Assembly (NCBI RefSeq): GCF_004345855.1
Contig: NZ_SLXN01000004.1
Location: forward strand, 186,001-250,000
Reading direction: 5' to 3'
Length of the DNA: 64,000 bases
DNA from: Sphingomonas sp. BK235
GTDB lineage: Bacteria > Pseudomonadota > Alphaproteobacteria > Sphingomonadales > Sphingomonadaceae
Below the pieces are notes generated by a model that searched no databases, had not been told where the DNA came from, and saw only the letters and a list, made by a program, of their open reading frames with translations. Position 1 is the first letter of the stretch. Each line of letters starts with the position of its first letter. The position numbers and the translations under genes are program-made. Of this stretch, positions 48,078 to 56,231 are shown piece by piece.

Positions 48078-48421
48078 GTCGTTCTTAACAACGACTTATC
48101 CTTGATGCGTCCTGGCGTGGGCGGCCGGAGGGTTGGTTCACGCGAAGACGCGAGGACGCGAAGAAGGGTTGTTCACGCGGAGGCGCGGAGGCGCGGAGCG
48201 GTCCACCCCGCCGCGCCAGCGGCACTCCACCGCATGCCGACGCGGAGCGAGAAACGCTTGCCTGCGGCGCAGCCCATTCCATCTCCGCGCCTCCGCGCCT
48301 CCGCGCCTCCGCGTGCGAAATCTTCGCGTCTTCGCGTCCTCGCGTGAACTCCTCTTCCTCGGCCCCCCAGACGCACCGCCCGCTCTGGCGCGATGCGACC
48401 GCGCGCCTTATGTGCGCGCGC
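48078..48421. repeat. Large inverted repeat of GCGGAGGC/GCGAAGAC tracts
   Basis: No gene is supported. The left arm (about 48137-48199) holds TTCACGCGAAGACGCGAGGA and then TTCACGCGGAGGCGCGGAGG. The right arm (about 48283-48349) holds their complements in reverse order, ending CGCGTCCTCGCGTGAAC. Between the arms are 80 bases of non-repeat sequence. Each arm is itself built of an 8- to 9-base tandem unit, GCGCGGAGG, so frames through it give only low-complexity peptides. Confidence 0.75.
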
Positions 48422-49285
48422 ATGACCGAGATCACCGTCGCCGCGCTGCAGCTGGCCTTCTCCGCCGACATCGACGCCAATATCGCCAAGGTCTCCGAGG
48501 CGGTGCGCGAGGCGCACGCGCGCGGCGCGCAGGTGATCCTGCCGCCCGAGCTGTTCGAGGGCGAATATTTCTGCCGCGTCGAGGACGAATCGCTGTTCGC
48601 CAACGCCGCGCCGGTGCGCGAGCACAAGGCGGTGCTGGCGATGCAGGCGCTCGCCGAGGCGCTGCGCGTCCATATCCCCACCAGCTTCTTCGAACTCGAC
48701 GGGCCGCACCATTACAACTCGCTGGCGATGATCGGCCCCGACGGCGAGATCCAGGGCGTGTATCGCAAGAGCCATATCCCCGACGGCCCCGGCTATGAGG
48801 AGAAATTCTATTTCCGCCCGGGCAACACCGGCTTCAAGGTGTGGGACGGGCCGGTCAGCGCGGGGCATCGCACCCGGCTCGGCGTCGGCGTGTGCTGGGA
48901 CCAATGGTATCCCGAGACCGCGCGCGCGATGATGCTGATGGGCGCGGAGCTGCTGTTCTACCCCACCGCGATCGGCAGCGAGCCGCACGACACCTCGCTC
49001 GACACCGCGCGGCTGTGGCGCCGCGCGATGGTGGGGCATGCGGTCTCGAACGTGGTGCCCGTGATCGCGGCCAACCGCGTCGGCACCGAACATGACCAGA
49101 CCTTCTACGGCACCAGCTTCATCACCGACGAGCGCGGCGACATCCTCGCCGAGCTCGACCGCGAGGAGGAAGGCGTGATCGTCGCGACGCTCGACCTCGA
49201 CCGCGTCCGCCGCCACCGCGCCGCCTTCGGTTTCTTCCGCGACCGCCGCCCCGATCTGTACGGGCGGCTGGTCGAGGACATCTGA
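48422..49285 (+). CDS. aguB: N-carbamoylputrescine amidase
   Basis: A 287-residue carbon-nitrogen hydrolase that converts N-carbamoylputrescine to putrescine in the agmatine route. The Glu-Lys-Cys triad is visible: Glu43 in LPPELFEGEYF, Lys in VYRKSHIPDGPGYEEKFYF and Cys in GVCWDQWYPETARAM. YPTAIGSEP and NRVGTEHDQTFYG are further AguB blocks. ATG 48422 (MTEITV) is chosen over the 48344 frame because that extension lies in repeat DNA. The agmatine deiminase gene aguA is not adjacent. Confidence 0.92.
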   Translation: MTEITVAALQLAFSADIDANIAKVSEAVREAHARGAQVILPPELFEGEYFCRVEDESLFANAAPVREHKAVLAMQALAEALRVHIPTSFFELDGPHHYNSLAMIGPDGEIQGVYRKSHIPDGPGYEEKFYFRPGNTGFKVWDGPVSAGHRTRLGVGVCWDQWYPETARAMMLMGAELLFYPTAIGSEPHDTSLDTARLWRRAMVGHAVSNVVPVIAANRVGTEHDQTFYGTSFITDERGDILAELDREEEGVIVATLDLDRVRRHRAAFGFFRDRRPDLYGRLVEDI

Positions 49286-49310
49286 GGCACCGGGCGCCGG
49301 ACGCGCGGCG

Positions 49311-49880
49311 ATGACGACCGGCACGGATCTCGAGACCGAGCTGCTGGGGCCGGTGTTGCGCGACCGCGACTGCGGCGACTGCACCGTGTGCTGCACCACG
49401 CTCAAGGTCGACGCGCCGGGCCTGCGCAAGCCCGCTGGCGTCCCCTGCGTCCATCTCGGCGCGGGCGGCTGCGGCATCCATGCCGAGCGTCCCGGCATCT
49501 GCCGCGCCTGGTTCTGCGCGTGGCGCCGTCTCGCCGAGCTGCCCGAGGCGGCGCGGCCCGATCGCTCGGGCCTGCTGGTCTCGATCAATTACGTCCGCGA
49601 ACCGCGCAACTGCCTGGAGGGCGTCTCGATCATGGTGCGCCAGCTCGACGGCAGCACCGCGATCGCCGACGGCACCGCGGCGACCGTGCTCGACGCGCTG
49701 TGCGACTCGCTGATCCCGGTGTGGTTCAGCGACGGTGCGCGCCAGATGCTGATGCACCCCGAGGCCGCGGTGGCGCGCCACGTCATCGACGGCACCCCCG
49801 CCCCCGCCGCGCTGCGCGACGAGGTGGCGGCGTGGCGCCGCCATTACGCCGGCTTCGCGCCCGACGCGCCCGCGGGCTGA
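49311..49880 (+). CDS. YkgJ-family cysteine-cluster protein
   Basis: A 189-residue protein with the CxxCxxCC-type cluster of the YkgJ/Fe-S oxidoreductase-like family: DCGDCTVCCTTL, then VPCVHLGAGGCGIHAERPGI (in part) and CRAWFC. The cysteines probably bind zinc or an Fe-S cluster. Function is unknown. It lies 25 bp after aguB on the same strand and may share its transcript. Confidence 0.8.
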   Translation: MTTGTDLETELLGPVLRDRDCGDCTVCCTTLKVDAPGLRKPAGVPCVHLGAGGCGIHAERPGICRAWFCAWRRLAELPEAARPDRSGLLVSINYVREPRNCLEGVSIMVRQLDGSTAIADGTAATVLDALCDSLIPVWFSDGARQMLMHPEAAVARHVIDGTPAPAALRDEVAAWRRHYAGFAPDAPAG

Positions 49881-49894
49881 CCCGCGGCGTCGCG

Positions 49895-51802
49895 TCAGCG
49901 CGCGCGCCAGCGCTCGAGCTGGTGGAGGATGTCGCCCGCGATCTGGTCGCGCGAGAAGCCGGTGAGGTCGCGCGCGCCCGCCACGCCGTCGGTGGTGGCG
50001 GTCAGCCGCCACGTCAGCGTGCGCCGCGCCTCCGACGCCTCCAGCGCGGTATAGGCGGCGAGCGGGCGCGAGCGCGCGGCGACGCGATAGACCATCACCT
50101 GCCCCTCGCCGAGCCGGATCGTCAGCGCCGCGCCCTCGCCCTCCTGCTCGACGCGGCTCTCGCCCCAGCCTTCCGCCACCATCGTCTCGCACACCGATCG
50201 CAGCGCGGGCAGCGCGGTGTCGTCGAGCTGGCGCGCGATCTCGGCGCGGCTGGCGGGGACGAACAGCCGCTTGAGCCGCTCCCCCACCGCGGGCGCATCG
50301 GCGTCGAGCGCGATCCCCGCGAGATCGGCGTTGGTCTGGCGGATCAGCCCGATCGCGAGCAGCAGCATGATGAAGCAGAAGGGCAGCGCCGCGAGCAGCG
50401 TCGCCGCCTGGAGCGCGCCCAGCCCGCCCGCCACCAGCAGCAGCGCCGCGGTGACTCCGAGCAGGATGCACCAATAGATCCGCTGCCAGCGCGGCGTCTC
50501 CTCCTCGCCCCCCGAGGCGAGCGTGTCGATCACCAGCGCGCCCGAATCGGCCGAGGTGACGAAGAAGACCGCGACCAGCACGATCGCCAGCCCCGCGGTG
50601 AAGCCGGCGCCGGGAAGATATTCGAGGAACTTGAACAGCGCGGTCGACAGGTTCGCCTCGACCGCGCGCGCGATCCCGCCCCCCGCCACGCCGAGATCGA
50701 GCGCGATCGCAGTGTTGCCGAACACGGTCATCCACAGGAAGGTGAAGGCGGTCGGGACGAACAGCACCCCGATCACGAACTCGCGGATGGTCCGCCCGCG
50801 CGAGATGCGCGCGATGAACATGCCGACGAAGGGCGACCAGGCGATCCACCACGCCCAGTAGAACAGCGTCCAATGCGCCATCCACGCGCGCGGCTCATAG
50901 GCGTAGAGCGTGAAGGAGCGCTTGACGAAATGGTCGAGGTACAGTCCGAAATTCTGCACCAGCGCGCGCAGCAGGAACAGCGTGGGCCCCACCGCCAGCA
51001 CGAACAGCATCAGCAGCACCGCGAGCAGCAGGTTGAGCTCGGACAGGCGTCGGATACCGCGATCCGCCCCGCTCAGCACCGACAGCGTCGCCGCGCCCAT
51101 CACCAGCGCGATCAGCCCGATCCTGACCGGATCGGTGTCGGGCACCGCATATTCGTAGTTCAGCCCCGCGGTGATCTGCGACACGCCGAAGCCGAGCGAG
51201 GTGGCGACGCCGAACACCGTGCCGCACACCGCGAAGACGTCGATCGCGTCGCCGAGCGGCCCGTGGATGCGCTTGCCCAGGATCGGCGACAGGCCCGATC
51301 GCAGCGTCAGCGGCAGGCCCTTGCGATAGGTGAAATAGGCCAGGCTCATCCCGACCAGGGCGTAGATCGCCCAGGCGTGGACGCCATAATGGTGGAAGGT
51401 GATCGCCATCGCCTCGCGCGCCGCCAGGATCGTGCCGGGCGCGACGTCGGGCGGGGCGATATAATGCTGGATCGGCTCGGCGACCGCGAAATACATCAGC
51501 CCGATGCCCATCCCCGCGGCGAACAGCATCGCCAGCCACGACAGATAGGGGAAATCGGGTTCGGCCTCTTCCGGCCCCAGCTTGAGCCGGCCGGCGGGGC
51601 CAAAACCGAGCGCGAGCACGATCACGAGGAAGGCGGCGACCGAGGCGATGTAGAACCAGCCGAAGGTCTCGATCGTCCAGTCCTGCGCCGCCTTGAACGC
51701 GCTGTCGGCGGTGCCGGGCATCAGCAGCGTGCCGCCGAGCAGGGTCGCGACGATCGCGCTGGCTCCCCAGAAGACGCGGGGGTTCATACGGGTAGCAGGC
51801 AT
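49895..51802 (-). CDS. betT: BCCT-family transporter, BetT-like choline/betaine carrier
   Basis: A 635-residue symporter with twelve membrane helices. The substrate-site tryptophan motif lies in WTLFYWAWWIAWSPFVGMFI. GMGIGLMYFAVAEPIQHY, then GVHAWAIYALVGMSLAYF are further family blocks. The cytosolic C-terminal domain of about 140 residues is the long regulatory tail typical of BetT-type choline carriers rather than short BCCT members. Choline is the likely substrate. No betA/betB gene is adjacent. It converges with the YkgJ gene, only 14 bp apart. Confidence 0.88.
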   Translation of the reverse strand: MPATRMNPRVFWGASAIVATLLGGTLLMPGTADSAFKAAQDWTIETFGWFYIASVAAFLVIVLALGFGPAGRLKLGPEEAEPDFPYLSWLAMLFAAGMGIGLMYFAVAEPIQHYIAPPDVAPGTILAAREAMAITFHHYGVHAWAIYALVGMSLAYFTYRKGLPLTLRSGLSPILGKRIHGPLGDAIDVFAVCGTVFGVATSLGFGVSQITAGLNYEYAVPDTDPVRIGLIALVMGAATLSVLSGADRGIRRLSELNLLLAVLLMLFVLAVGPTLFLLRALVQNFGLYLDHFVKRSFTLYAYEPRAWMAHWTLFYWAWWIAWSPFVGMFIARISRGRTIREFVIGVLFVPTAFTFLWMTVFGNTAIALDLGVAGGGIARAVEANLSTALFKFLEYLPGAGFTAGLAIVLVAVFFVTSADSGALVIDTLASGGEEETPRWQRIYWCILLGVTAALLLVAGGLGALQAATLLAALPFCFIMLLLAIGLIRQTNADLAGIALDADAPAVGERLKRLFVPASRAEIARQLDDTALPALRSVCETMVAEGWGESRVEQEGEGAALTIRLGEGQVMVYRVAARSRPLAAYTALEASEARRTLTWRLTATTDGVAGARDLTGFSRDQIAGDILHQLERWRAR

Positions 51803-51998
51803 GGACCGGTTCTAACCGAGATCAGCCGCGATGCCCATGACCCGCGCGCCGCGATGGCCGCGCGCGCGCGGATCGGCTAGGCACGGGCGATGACGCGGGC
51901 GACGGGATCGGCATGGACGCGACGCGCTCGCCGGGCGCGGCGCGATCGAGCGCTGGATCGCGGCGGAGATCGCGCAGCGGCGGATCACCGGCGCCGCG

Positions 51999-53309
51999 GT
52001 GAGCGTCGCGCGCGGCGGCACGATCCTGTGGCAGGCGGGCTATGGCCTCGCCGATGTCGCGAGCGGGCGGCCGTCCACGGCGCACACGCCGTTCGGGCTG
52101 GCCTCGGTGACCAAGCCGGTGACCACCGCCGCGGTGGCGCTGCTCGCCGCGGCGGGGCGGATCGACCTCGACGCGCCGATCGCGCGCTACCTGCCCTTCG
52201 CGCTGCCGCGGTCGGACCATGACGCGGAGGCGGTGACCGCGCGGCGGCTCGGCGCGCATGCCGCGGGGCTGCCGTCCTTCTTCCGCTTCGCCGCGAGGCC
52301 GGGGCAGCCGCCCGAGACCGCGGCGCTGATCCGCGACTATGGCCGGCTCGCCTTCGCGCCGGGGACGCTGTACGAATATTCCAACCTCGGCTTCGCGCTG
52401 CTCGGCGCCGCGATCGTGCGGGTGACCGGGTGGCGCTACGAGGAGGCGGTGCGGCGGCTGGTGCTCGCGCCGATGCGGCTGCGCGACGCCGTCTTCCTCG
52501 CCGAACCCGCCGCGCGCACCCGCGCCGCGACGCGCTACGCCGACGACGGCACGCCGCTCGCCTTCGCCACCACCGCCACCCCCGCCTCGGGCGAGCTATG
52601 CGCCAGCGCGCACGACCTCGCGCTGTTCGCGGCGCAGGTGATGGGGGTGGATGCGCGCGCCGCGCTGCCCGCCGCCGCGCGCGCGGCGCTGCTCGCCCCG
52701 GTGCTGCGCTCCGGGGGCGATTATACCAGCTTCGGCTGGATGGGGACCAGCGTCGGCGGCGAGCGCGTCCTGGTCAAGAACGGCGGCGATCCCGGCGCGG
52801 CGACGCGGCTGACGCTGCTGCCCGACCGCGGCGTCTCGATCGCGGTGCTGACCAACCGCGTCAACGACGCCTTCGTCGCCGAGGTGAGCGACCGGATCGC
52901 CGCGCTGCTGGTCCCCGGCTGGAGCGGGGTGAGCGAGCAACTGGCACCGCCGCGGCGCGCGGCGCGTCCCGCCGCGGCCATTCACGGCGACTGGCGCGGC
53001 ACGCTCGGCAATGCCGGGATCGCGCGCCCGTTCGCGCTGCGGCTCGCGCCCGATCACGCCGCCTGCCGCCTCGGCGATGCGGCGTGGCGGCGCTGCGACG
53101 AGGCGGCGATACGCGACGGGATCGTCACCGCCATCTGCCCTGGCGGGCTCGACGGCGCGGCGGCGGGGACGCGGCTCGACCTCCGGCTGGTCGCGGCGGG
53201 CGCGCGGCTCGGCGGACGCGTCCTGGTCCGCGACCCGCGCGCCACCACGCCCTATGTCGTCACGCTCGACCGCGCGTCGGGGGGCGGTCAGGCGGCGGCG
53301 GTCGCATAG
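51999..53309 (+). CDS. Serine hydrolase of the beta-lactamase / esterase (class C) family
   Basis: A 436-residue frame. The SxxK motif is at Ser36 (ASVTKPVTTAAV), and the YxN motif is in YEYSNLGFALLG. The domain is followed by a ~110-residue C-terminal region. The only in-frame standard start is GTG 51999, yet the 54 bases upstream encode a good N-terminus in the same frame (IERWIAAEIAQRRITGAA). ATG 51913 lies in a different frame, so a one-base change near 51944 may have shifted the natural start. The stop overlaps the convergent SDR gene by 22 bp. Confidence 0.75.
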   Translation: MSVARGGTILWQAGYGLADVASGRPSTAHTPFGLASVTKPVTTAAVALLAAAGRIDLDAPIARYLPFALPRSDHDAEAVTARRLGAHAAGLPSFFRFAARPGQPPETAALIRDYGRLAFAPGTLYEYSNLGFALLGAAIVRVTGWRYEEAVRRLVLAPMRLRDAVFLAEPAARTRAATRYADDGTPLAFATTATPASGELCASAHDLALFAAQVMGVDARAALPAAARAALLAPVLRSGGDYTSFGWMGTSVGGERVLVKNGGDPGAATRLTLLPDRGVSIAVLTNRVNDAFVAEVSDRIAALLVPGWSGVSEQLAPPRRAARPAAAIHGDWRGTLGNAGIARPFALRLAPDHAACRLGDAAWRRCDEAAIRDGIVTAICPGGLDGAAAGTRLDLRLVAAGARLGGRVLVRDPRATTPYVVTLDRASGGGQAAAVA

Positions 53310-54187
53310 TCCATCCGCGCGAGATCCTCGATCAGCGTCGGCCCGGTCGGCACCCAGTCGAGCCGCGCGCGCGTCACCGCGCTCGACGCGGGCATGTCGA
53401 GCCCCGCGAACATCGCCATCCAGCCGAAATGCGCCGCGGCCGCATCGGCGGTCATCGACACCACCGGCACGCCCAGCCCGGCGCCGATCGCCGCGACGAT
53501 GTCGCGCATCGCGATCGCCTCCTCGGCCACCGCGTGCCAGCGCGCGCCCGACTCGTGGCGCTCCAGCGCGCGGACGTAGAGCCGCGCGACATCGGCCACC
53601 GCGGCGGCGCACCAGCGATTGGCGCCATCGCCGACATAGGGCGCGACGCCCTTCTCGCGCGCGATCTCGATCATCGGCGAGATCAGCCCCTGTTTCACCG
53701 GATCATGGACCTGCGGCAGCCGCACCACCGCGACCGAGGCGCCGCGCTCGCGCGCCTCCTCGCCCGCGCGCTCGCTGGCGACGCGCGGGATCGGATCGTC
53801 GCGGTCGAACACGTCCTCGCGCGCATATGCGCCCGGCGCGGGCAGCCCGAGCGGCACGCCCGAGGTGATGAGCAACGGCCGGTCGCTCCCCGCGAGCGCG
53901 TCGCCGAGCGCCGCGATCACCCGCCCGTCCTGCGCGCAGGCCGCGGCGAAGCGGGAGAAGTCATGGTCGAAGGCGGTGTGGATCACCGCGTCGGCGGTGG
54001 CGGCGCCGCGCGCCAGCCCGTCAGGATCGCCCAGGTCGCCGCGAAAGGGCTCGGCCCCCGCCGCTGCGACCCGCGCCGCCCCCGCGTCGGAGCGCGCGGT
54101 GCCGATCACGTGATGGCCCGCCGCGAGCAGCTCGGGCAGCACCCGCGAGCCGATGAAGCCGGTGGCACCGGTCAGGAAAACGCGCAT
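53288..54187 (-). CDS. NAD-dependent epimerase/dehydratase-type oxidoreductase (extended SDR)
   Basis: A 299-residue SDR. The dinucleotide loop is LTGATGFIGSRVLPEL, with GDLGDPDGLARG and VIHTAFDHDFSRF after it. The usual YxxxK is not obvious in the active-site region (ITSGVPLGLPAPGAYARED), so catalysis may differ. It belongs to the YbjT/nucleoside-sugar-epimerase-like cluster. ATG 54187 (or GTG 54190) follows GGAGAGACTG. It is divergent from an XRE regulator that probably controls it. Confidence 0.83.
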   Translation of the reverse strand: MRVFLTGATGFIGSRVLPELLAAGHHVIGTARSDAGAARVAAAGAEPFRGDLGDPDGLARGAATADAVIHTAFDHDFSRFAAACAQDGRVIAALGDALAGSDRPLLITSGVPLGLPAPGAYAREDVFDRDDPIPRVASERAGEEARERGASVAVVRLPQVHDPVKQGLISPMIEIAREKGVAPYVGDGANRWCAAAVADVARLYVRALERHESGARWHAVAEEAIAMRDIVAAIGAGLGVPVVSMTADAAAAHFGWMAMFAGLDMPASSAVTRARLDWVPTGPTLIEDLARMDYATAAA

Positions 54188-54252
54188 CACAGTCTCTCCT
54201 CGTCGTCGCCGGGGACTGTCGCGCTCGCGTCGACCCTGTTAAAGTAGTGACC

Positions 54253-54266
54253 TTATCATGGTATAA
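54253..54266. promoter_or_regulatory. Operator candidate between SDR and XRE regulator genes
   Basis: TTATCATGGTATAA has TTAT...ATAA arms and lies in the AT-rich centre of the 97-bp divergent gap. This fits autoregulation by the XRE protein and control of the SDR gene, by analogy with other XRE-MmyB/SDR pairs. Confidence 0.4.
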
Positions 54267-54284
54267 CGCACCACAGGATCGACC

Positions 54285-55121
54285 ATGGCGAGTGACCCCG
54301 CCAACCCGCTCGGCACCTATCTGCGCGATCGCCGCACCCGGCTCGACCCCGCCGCCTTCGGGATCGCCGGGGGGCGCCGACGCACTCCCGGGCTGCGGCG
54401 CGAGGAGGTGGCGCGCCGCGCCAATATCAGCGCGACCTGGTATACGTGGCTCGAACAGGGCCGCGGCGGGGCGCCGTCCGCCGACGTGCTCGACCGGCTC
54501 GCCAAGGGGCTGATGCTGACCGAGCCCGAGCGCGAGCATCTCTACATGCTCGGGCTCGGCCGCCCGCCCGAGACGCGCTACCAGCCGGTCGACGGCATCA
54601 CCCCGCGGCTCCAGCGCGTGCTCGACGGCATGGCGGGGAGCCCCGCGATCATCAAGACCGCGATGTGGGACGTGGTCGGCTGGAACCATGCCGCGACGGT
54701 GCTGCTGACCGATTATGCCAAGCTGCCGCGCGCGCGGCGCAACGTGCTGCGCCTCCTGTTCGGCGACCCGCAGGTACGCGCGCACAATGAAGACTGGGAG
54801 AGCGTCGCGCGCTTCGTCGTCGGCGCGTTCCGCGCGGACGTGGCGCGCGCAGGCGCCAACCGCAGCGCCGCCGCCGCCGCGCTGGTGGAGGAGATGACGC
54901 GGGTCAGCCCCGAGTTCGCGGCGCTGTGGCGCGACAATGACGTGATCGCGCACGCCGACGGGGTGAAGCGGCTGCGTCACCCCGAGGCGGGGCTGCTGGA
55001 GATGGAATTCTCCTCCTTCGCGGTGGAGGGACGCCCCGAGCTGGGGATGATCGTCTACAATCCCGCCACCGCCGCGGACGCCGAGCGGCTGCGCGCGCTG
55101 ATCGCGCGCCGTCCCGGCTGA
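54285..55121 (+). CDS. XRE-family regulator with MmyB-like ligand domain
   Basis: A 278-residue regulator. The HTH (about residues 8-75) reads TPGLRREEVARRANISATWYTWLEQGRG (in parts), typical of the XRE/MmyB group. The C-terminal domain from about residue 105 (MAGSPAIIKTAMWDVVGWNHAATVLLTDY, in parts, then FSSFAVEGRPELGMIVYNP) is the MmyB ligand-binding PAS-like fold. In this group the gene is often divergent to an SDR or oxidoreductase, as here, and responds to a small metabolite, sometimes a fatty acid. Confidence 0.87.
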   Translation: MASDPANPLGTYLRDRRTRLDPAAFGIAGGRRRTPGLRREEVARRANISATWYTWLEQGRGGAPSADVLDRLAKGLMLTEPEREHLYMLGLGRPPETRYQPVDGITPRLQRVLDGMAGSPAIIKTAMWDVVGWNHAATVLLTDYAKLPRARRNVLRLLFGDPQVRAHNEDWESVARFVVGAFRADVARAGANRSAAAAALVEEMTRVSPEFAALWRDNDVIAHADGVKRLRHPEAGLLEMEFSSFAVEGRPELGMIVYNPATAADAERLRALIARRPG

Positions 55122-55136
55122 ACCCGGCGCGGCGCG

Positions 55137-56231
55137 CTACGCCCCCGGCGCGAGCGCGCGCGCGACGGGGCGACGGCGCCGCCGCACCGCCGCGGCCTTG
55201 GCGCGGGTCGACCAGAAGCCATAGACCGCGAGGCTGCCGAGCAGCGCCAGCGCGATCCCGCTCGCGGTGATCGCCAGCTTCCATGCCCAGCCGCCGACCT
55301 TGGCGGCGTGGAGCGGATAGAGTTTCTCGCGCGCGCGGCCATAGCCACCGCCGCGCAGCGGGTCCTGCGCGCCAACGATCCGTCGCGTCGCGGGATCGGC
55401 GTACAGGAAGGTCCGCCCGTTGGGAGTCCATTCGCCGGGCTGGCGCAGCCGCAGCACCAGCGGCGCGCCCGCGCGGCGCGGCCATTGCACGCGGCGCAGC
55501 GCCGCACCCGGGAAGCGCGCCGCCGCCTGCGCCAGCAGCGCGCCATAATCCTGCGCGGCGGCCCCCGGCACCGCCGCCGGGACGTGCGGCGGGCGCGGGC
55601 GCTCGGGCGTGCCGAACGGGGCGAGGAGGGTCCGCTCCACCGCGGGCAGCGCCATCGCCGCGCCGGTGAGCAGCGACAGCGCGAGCAGCGGCGCGGTCAG
55701 CACGCCGAGATCGCGATGGTGGTGGACGATCGCCCCCGCACTCATCCGCGCCGGCCAGAGCCGCGGCCGGAAGCGCGCGCGCGAGCGCCACCACAGCAGC
55801 ACGCCGCTGACCACGAAGAACAGCCCGACCAGCGCGGCGACGCCGTTGGCGATCTCGCCTGCCTCGCCGAGCAACAGGCGATGGTGCAGGTCGAACACGA
55901 ACAGCTCGGGGCGCTGCCACGCGCCGTCCCAGCGCGCCACGACCGCGCCGGTTTGGCTGACATAGGCGCCGCCGCCATCGGCATAGACCAGTTGGTGGAC
56001 GCCCAGCCCGTCCCCCGCGAGCGTGATCCGGTCGACCGGCCGCGTGCTGCGCGCGGCCGCCGCGAGCAGCCGCGCCACCAGCGCGGGGTCGCGCAGCGGC
56101 GCGTCTCCGGCGTGCGGCACCCAGGTGAGCGAGTCGCGCCACACCAGCAACGCGCCGGTGCTCCCCAGCAGCGCGAGCAGCGCGCCCACCAGCGCGCCGA
56201 CCCAGCGGTGGAGCAGCGCGAGCCAGCGCAT
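55137..56231 (-). CDS. PepSY-associated membrane protein, partner of the TonB receptor
   Basis: A 364-residue inner-membrane protein with four hydrophobic segments: one at the N-terminus (LHRWVGALVGALLALLG), two in the middle and one near the C-terminus. Conserved His-containing blocks are LHRWVG, FDLHHRLLLGE, HHHRDLGV and LYPLHAAKVGG, as in PepSY_TM proteins linked to ferric-siderophore reduction. Its ATG overlaps the stop of the upstream TonB-receptor gene by one base, so the two act together in iron uptake. The tail is Arg-rich. Confidence 0.85.
   Translation of the reverse strand: MRWLALLHRWVGALVGALLALLGSTGALLVWRDSLTWVPHAGDAPLRDPALVARLLAAAARSTRPVDRITLAGDGLGVHQLVYADGGGAYVSQTGAVVARWDGAWQRPELFVFDLHHRLLLGEAGEIANGVAALVGLFFVVSGVLLWWRSRARFRPRLWPARMSAGAIVHHHRDLGVLTAPLLALSLLTGAAMALPAVERTLLAPFGTPERPRPPHVPAAVPGAAAQDYGALLAQAAARFPGAALRRVQWPRRAGAPLVLRLRQPGEWTPNGRTFLYADPATRRIVGAQDPLRGGGYGRAREKLYPLHAAKVGGWAWKLAITASGIALALLGSLAVYGFWSTRAKAAAVRRRRRPVARALAPGA

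Noticed and set aside
48133..48345. Plus-strand frames through the GCGGAGG inverted repeat
   Set aside because: Peptides are low-complexity repeats of the tandem DNA unit.
49388..51880. 830-aa plus-strand frame opposite the BCCT transporter
   Set aside because: His/Arg-rich antisense of a membrane protein with no motifs.
51999..53309. Calling the serine hydrolase a pseudogene
   Set aside because: The active-site motifs and 436 codons are intact. Only the first few codons seem frameshifted, and a GTG start remains available.
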